NCBI GenBank assembly: GCA_030704615.1
Contig: CM060733.1
Coordinates: 12,588,001 to 12,648,000 of the forward strand
Length of the DNA: 60,000 nt
Direction of reading: 5' to 3'
Origin: Takakia lepidozioides
Taxonomy: Eukaryota > Streptophyta > Takakiopsida > Takakiales > Takakiaceae
Shown: positions 55,564-60,000 of the stretch, in pieces
Numbering within the stretch: the stretch's first letter is position 1
How the letters are laid out: every line of letters begins with the position of its first letter
Position numbers and translations under genes: made by a program
Notes under the pieces: model-generated
Databases searched by the model: none
Told to the model about the DNA's origin: nothing
The model's input: only the letters and a program-made list of their open reading frames with translations

Positions 55564-55604
55564 TACCCGGCCAACACTGGTTTAAACCAGTGTTGTGTGG
55601 GTTA
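55564..55604. repeat. Second copy of the CCGGCCAACACTGGTTTAAA palindrome
   Basis: TACCCGGCCAACACTGGTTT is intact; the opposite arm is worn (AAACCAGTGTTG then TGTGGGTTA). Same core as at 54,786, 0.78 kb away, so it is a repeated unit and not a chance palindrome. Confidence 0.85.
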
Positions 55605-55911
55605 TGCCTTTTCAAGGAACCCGCCGGGTCCGGGTCTGGGTAATTTTTCAGAGCCTACTCCGGGATCCGGGTTTCTGAAATTTGGAAAATCCAGGTGAGT
55701 CCGGATTTTTGAACACCGAGTCGGGTCCAGGTCCGGGTAGTTGCTGGAAAATTTTGACGGGTTCACGGGTTCGGATCCGGGTCCTGATTAATTGATTAAA
55801 TAAATTAGAAAAATGAGATTAACTAGAAATATTTTTTCTGTCATATTTAAATATATATAAACAATATTTGCGTGACTTATATTTGTGTAGTCTCTGCCTG
55901 TGTCTGATCTA

Positions 55912-56085
55912 CACATGATTGCCTGTCTGCATGCATCTCTATATGTCGAAAGTGCAACCTTAGTCACATGTGTCATTTATGTTTTTGTCCAGCTTGTAGT
56001 TGATTGTCTACCCGCTTGCATCTATGGATATAGCAGTGCAACCTCACCACGTGTCATTTGTGTGTTTCTGTCCAGCTTCTCATCG
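55912..56085. repeat. Two ~85-bp imperfect tandem repeats
   Basis: GATTGCCTGTCTGCATGCATCT, GTGCAACCTTAGTCACATGTGTC and TTTTTGTCCAGCTT in one copy match GATTGTCTACCCGCTTGCATCT, GTGCAACCTCACCACGTGTC and TTTCTGTCCAGCTT in the next. A third, weaker copy may follow to 56,200. Confidence 0.65.
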
Positions 56086-56382
56086 ATTGTTGATCTCCTT
56101 AGCCATATATACATATGTATCTTCTCCTTGTGATATCTCCATGGTGCAATTGGCAGTGCAGTGTTAGTTACATGTGTCCTTTGTGCACATGAGCAAGGAA
56201 TCTCTAGCAGTGTTGATATGCACTGTGCACAATGTCATTTCCAGCCTTACTTCTCGTCCCCTGTATTGTGGTTGTCCTCAATTATGAATGAGTGATCGTC
56301 TAATCATATTGTCTATCACACAGAGACACACATGTCACACTGATTCCTTGAAACATGACTTATGTTGTGGTAGGTGAAACTG

Positions 56383-56565
56383 GCAGAGCGTCTAGTGGAT
56401 TCCTGCTTTGCATACCGTGTCTTTTTTGGGAACAGAAGCGACTGAAGCTGCTATCAAATTTGCTCGCAAGTATCAGCGTGTGGAAGCCAAGAAGATCCTT
56501 CCTCCGTGGACTCCGTGAATTGTGTGACGAAACTGGTGCTCTTCTTGTCTTCGATGAGGTGGGAC
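56383..56565 (+). pseudogene. Acetylornithine-aminotransferase-like gene fragment
   Basis: Begins after an acceptor-like GGTAG with VKLAERLVDSCFAYRVFFGN, then after a small shift TEATEAAIKFARKYQRVE, KKILPPW, and finally LRELCDETGALLVFDEV ending at GAG|GTG. These are conserved blocks of class-III aminotransferases of the ArgD/acetylornithine type (FFSNSGTEANEAAIKFARK; LLVFDEVQCG). The middle of the enzyme is missing and the frame shifts twice. It sits in the spacer between the two inverted 0.65-kb repeats, so it may have been carried there by a mobile element. Confidence 0.75.
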
Positions 56566-57745
56566 TCTCAATTCTTTCCACCTCTCTTTGCTTTATTATG
56601 TTTGTGTGACAAACTTTTGTTGGGATAATTTCCCCCTGGAATCAGTATGCAGAAGTGTTTACGGGATGCTGTGGTGTACTTAGGTTGGTTGTTCTTGTAA
56701 TGGTATGCAACTGTAGAGCCTCTTTGTGACACTCCTAGCCTCTTCCTTCCTGAAATCCTCTGGAACAGAGACACAAATAGAGAGTGGCAGAATGGAGCCA
56801 ACAAGACATGGAAGGTTGGAGAGATAGTTGCAATATCAAATCTAAGTGTCTTGAGTAGACTCAGAGATTTCACAGAAATACTTGACTGGCGGCCAGTTTC
56901 CAGTGATCTAGGTTGGAAGTAACAACTGAAGACTCTGGACAATTAACTATCTCTGAATTCTATCAAAAGGCATATGAACTTATAGTGACATAACATAGAG
57001 TGTTCCCAACTTGTTCCCAAGTCTGGAAACAGATCTGTTTACTTGAACACTTCGCATATGTGGTCCATTTATCAATTCATTGTAAGTCTGAGCCCAAAGT
57101 ATTTTTTTGTGGCTTCACACCATGACTTTTCAACAAAGAAATGCTTGTGGAACCGGGTAGATAATTGGTGGCATAAAGGCATCCATATCTTACGTATTTT
57201 GGCAACCTGACATGCAGGCACCGGGATTTTTAGAGACGTGGCAGCAAAAGGCACCACCTTCGCACTCAACTGAAAGAGAGGTTGGGGTGGAAATCCCCAT
57301 GTGAGGCTTGGTGAGCCGAATGACATACATGGTCATAGAGGCGGACTCCGACTTTGATAGGCCAGAAGCTGCTTCTTGACAGAGATAGATCATTCAAGTT
57401 CTTGCCATCAAATTAGGAGTGATCATCCAGTTATGATTAGGAGTGACTTGTTATAGTTGCAAAATAGCAACTCCAAATAACTAAGCATCCAATTATGCTA
57501 TAGTTATCTCTGCTAATTCTACTCAGTTAACTCAAATTAGCGACTCAAGTCATAGTACCAAAATAACTTCACGCCTATGGTCATCATGTGACTTTCGTGA
57601 TGGTCATCATGTTATTTTCGTGACCATCATGTATGTGTCATCTGCCATGTATGGATACATGTTGTCGACTCACGATGTGTCTCGCGTGCGATGTTGGGTT
57701 GTGGTGACATGTGTCATGTGCCACAGAGTTCATGTGGTGTGGTGA

Positions 57746-57770
57746 GGGCGGGGCGGGGCGGGGCGGGGGC
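57746..57770 (+). repeat. GGGGC short tandem repeat
   Basis: GGGCGGGGCGGGGCGGGGCG then GGGGC. Five G-runs of 3-5 in 25 bases could form a G-quadruplex. Confidence 0.85.
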
Positions 57771-57969
57771 AGCGATCGTGAACCGCGCATGAGCTGACGA
57801 AGGGGGTGCGGCTAGGGTGGCGGGGGGTGCCATGCAGGCAGGATCGAAGGGGTCGCATTAAACTCCCGGGCCTTTTCTAATGTGCGCCATTGACTTTGGG
57901 GTCTTCAGCTTATGGCAAATGACTCCCATTCTTGAGGTTGGGTAGCACGCGAGCAGAGGAGGGTCTGCC

Positions 57970-58640
57970 ACATATTCCAAGAATATTTTCCGAAAAATGC
58001 TTTAGTGAAACTAAAATGTGAAATTTGTGCTCACGTGAACACAAGTCTATTCACGTGAGCACAAACCACGCAAAGTTGTGCCATAAGTAATTGCCCGCTA
58101 GTACCATCTCCATCAACACTTTTCGTTGGTTAATACTTGTATATTTAATCATGTGCAGTTGACACTCGTAGCAATCACTAATATGCGAAACTAGCCAAAA
58201 TTCATCATGTTTCGCCCACGAAAGCGTGGGTAATGACCTAATGCAATAAGCACGTAACAATTCGGTAGTGAAATAAAACAACCTCACATTGTCCCTTATA
58301 TGCAAAAACAAACACAACTCATTTTGTTTTGCCCACAACATCATTGGATAATGAGCTACGCAACGATACCTTGAAATTTCACTGACGAAACTTGATACCT
58401 TGATTTACTTTGCTGATGAAACCCGTTGTTTGCCTCATTATATTAAATTGTCCAATTATTGTTTGGTATTTGTGTTTTTGGATGGTGTTGGTTATTGCGA
58501 CTTTGTTTTTCCCTAATGTGTTATTTTTTTTGTAGGATACCAAAGCTGTAAATATTTGGAACGTGGAGCTTGTAAATATAGATTAGGGGTGCCTGTTTCG
58601 CATTAGGGTTTAGGGACAGAAATAGGCACCAAAATAGCAC
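57970..58640 (-). repeat. Right arm of the 0.65-kb inverted repeat pair
   Basis: Reverse complement of 53,963-54,602. It includes GCTCACGTGAACACAAGTCTATTC, CATTATATTAAATTG, GGATGGTGTTGGTTATTGCG and ends at GGGACAGAAATAGGCACC. Both arms carry CACGTG words near their inner ends. Confidence 0.8.
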
Positions 58641-59713
58641 AGAAACCCCTATTTCGCATGTAGTAACCCTATTTCCGTGCATTCTATTTCCTTGGAAACC
58701 TGGGTATCCTATTGCCGTATTATTGTGCTCAGGCCTCCATTTTTCTGTGCTCGCGTGACCATGCTCACCAGTGTGCTCACGTTCTACCAACACCCCATTC
58801 TTGGGGGAAACTATTGTGCCGGGAGATCTGAGAGTGTGAGATGAGGGTGCAGAAAATGCTCTTCTTGGCCCAGGGGAGGTCGAAGGCTTGAAAAACTTTC
58901 ATCCTTCTTCGGGTAGAGCACCTGCAATTGGCTGCCAAACAAAGAAATCCAAGCTTTCCTCCCGTCAGCCATCAGATCTGAGTATATATTAAACATAATC
59001 AGTCTGATGCTAAGGCAAGTCCAAACCTAAAATGAAGAAAATAGCTGAGAGAGATGCAAATTCAGGAGGCGGAGAGGGGTGGGGATAAGCCTCCAAATCG
59101 TCATTGCCATGGGAACTGAAGAAAGCAGTGTTCAATAAATCAGGTTCAGGATTTGAACCCAGAATCACCTGGGTTGCACTCAGTGCTAATTATTATTCTT
59201 CAACTGAGCTAGTAGTATTATCCGACTATTGCTGATAAATCATAATGCATCCTGGATTTTCCAGTAAATAAAACAAAATGCGGATAAGTGTGGATATATG
59301 AGTGGCAGTATATAAGTGGCGCAGAGTGACCGATATACGGTCGCACGCCCACCACTCGTTCGGGATATGATGTACCCCCATCTCACCGTCCATTTCACAT
59401 CCAGGGGGGCCGTGTGAATCTTATCCATAGATTTGTGGTTAGTTTTCAGAATTACCAGCCTATACACATGGATGAGAGAAGGCTTTATGGATGCAAGTCC
59501 TCACGAAAGAAAAAGAGTGACACCGTTCTTCGTTCGTTCACGATATTTGTTCATTCACGTTGTTTTACCTAGCGACAAAAGTGGTGGGAGTAAAAAAGCC
59601 CTTCTCGCTCGCGCCTTCTTCATCACTTGCTCGGCAACGTTCTTCGTTGTCGCACTGCCCTCTCCACACTCCGTTTGCCGTCTGAGTGTTTGATCTCACA
59701 CCACACCATAGCT
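58641..59713. promoter_or_regulatory. Upstream region of plastocyanin
   Basis: Holds a tRNA-like relic (59,149-59,211) and TATATAAG at 59,309-59,316, 398 bases before the plastocyanin start, which is possible as a TATA box only with a long leader. CCTCGCTTC-type pyrimidine-rich sequence precedes the ATG. Confidence 0.35.
59149..59220 (-). tRNA. tRNA-like relic (A and B boxes), perhaps a SINE head
   Basis: On the minus strand TAGCTCAGTTG (A box, 59,211-59,201) and GGTTCAAATCC (B box, 59,159-59,149) are 52 bases apart, as in a tRNA gene. The acceptor and T stems do not pair, so it is a pseudogene or the pol-III promoter of a short interspersed element. Confidence 0.35.
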
Positions 59714-60000
59714 ATGGCTTCCCTTGCAGCAGCTGCAGTGTCAGTGCCTTCCTTCTGTGGCTTGAAGGCTGAGGCCAGCGTGAAGAGCGCCAAGGTGTCC
59801 AGCACCGTGGTCGTCAGGGCCGCCCCGATTGTCAGGGCTTCCGTGCAGACCAGCAACGATGCCTTGCAGAATGTGGGAAAGGCCCTGTTCGCTGCCTCCA
59901 CCAGCCTGCTTTTGGCTACTTCGGCCTACGCCGCGGATGTGAAGATGGGAGGAGATGGTGGAGAGCTCAACTTTTTCCCCTCCTCTTTGAAAATTTCTGC
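59714..60000 (+). CDS. PETE: Plastocyanin precursor, 5' part
   Basis: ATG at 59,714 opens a frame that runs off the window after 95 codons. Residues about 1-50 form a Ser/Ala/Val-rich chloroplast transit peptide (MASLAAAAVSVPSFCGLKAE). Residues about 55-72 form the thylakoid-transfer hydrophobic segment (ALFAASTSLLLATSAYA), with a processing site after AYA. The mature start, ADVKMGGDGGELNFFPSSLK, matches plastocyanin, the lumenal copper protein that carries electrons from cytochrome b6f to photosystem I. The copper ligands (His, Cys, His, Met) lie beyond the window. No intron is seen so far, as usual for plant plastocyanin genes. Confidence 0.95.
   Translation, partial: MASLAAAAVSVPSFCGLKAEASVKSAKVSSTVVVRAAPIVRASVQTSNDALQNVGKALFAASTSLLLATSAYAADVKMGGDGGELNFFPSSLKIS

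Noticed and set aside
59309-59316. TATATAAG as the plastocyanin TATA box
   Set aside because: 398 bases from the start codon, and it lies in a run of similar TATA words; not supported without transcript data.

Overview
The window is nuclear DNA of a land plant, most likely one with swimming sperm (lycophyte, fern or bryophyte grade). Three observations support this. A complete intron-split gene for the flagellar central-apparatus armadillo protein SPAG6/PF16 is present. A plastocyanin gene with a bipartite thylakoid-lumen transit peptide runs off the right edge. Fragments of an expanded PPR gene family are scattered through the window. I cannot name the species. Exon/intron boundaries were read by eye from GT/AG sites and protein continuity.

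Left third (0-24 kb): intergenic DNA with repeats, then SPAG6 (+, 8 exons, 509 codons, 6.36-15.66 kb), an 811-residue ankyrin-PGG membrane protein (-, one exon, 16.69-19.12 kb) and a 199-residue J-domain protein (+, 5 exons, 20.69-23.37 kb). SPAG6 intron 3 is filled with decayed LINE pieces (RT, RNase H and 3' Cys/His modules, nearly all on the minus strand). Intron 6 holds a copy of a dispersed PDF-like exon.

Middle (24.9-46.7 kb): a nest of transposons. The outermost layer is a candidate piggyBac element: TTAA plus a perfect 17-bp inverted repeat at 24,906 and 46,721, with a broken piggyBac transposase near its right end. Inside it a LINE tail is split by a complete-looking CACTA element of 11,744 bp (26,399-38,142) with CACTA termini, TTA target duplications and subterminal TATGACTA-type repeats. 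The element has two divergent genes: a Tnp2-type transposase (-), broken by one frameshift, one stop and a local inversion, and a TNP1-like accessory gene (+), broken by several frameshifts. Its left 2.5 kb carries pieces of host genes: two truncated copies of ribosomal protein eS1 (RPS3a) and a piece of the PPR/PDF family. To the right of the CACTA element lies a degenerate minus-strand array of that same family (38.3-42.3 kb), with a further copy at 46.7-47.7 kb.

Right part (47.8-60 kb): a broken BAHD acyltransferase C-terminus, a degenerate hAT transposase (-), and two 0.65-kb repeats in inverted orientation around a 3.4-kb spacer that contains 42-bp palindromes and a fragment of an acetylornithine-aminotransferase-like gene. 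The window ends with the 5' part of plastocyanin.

The intact host genes are SPAG6, the ankyrin gene, the J-domain gene and, as far as seen, plastocyanin. Everything between 24 and 59 kb looks like transposons, captured gene fragments and decayed duplicates.
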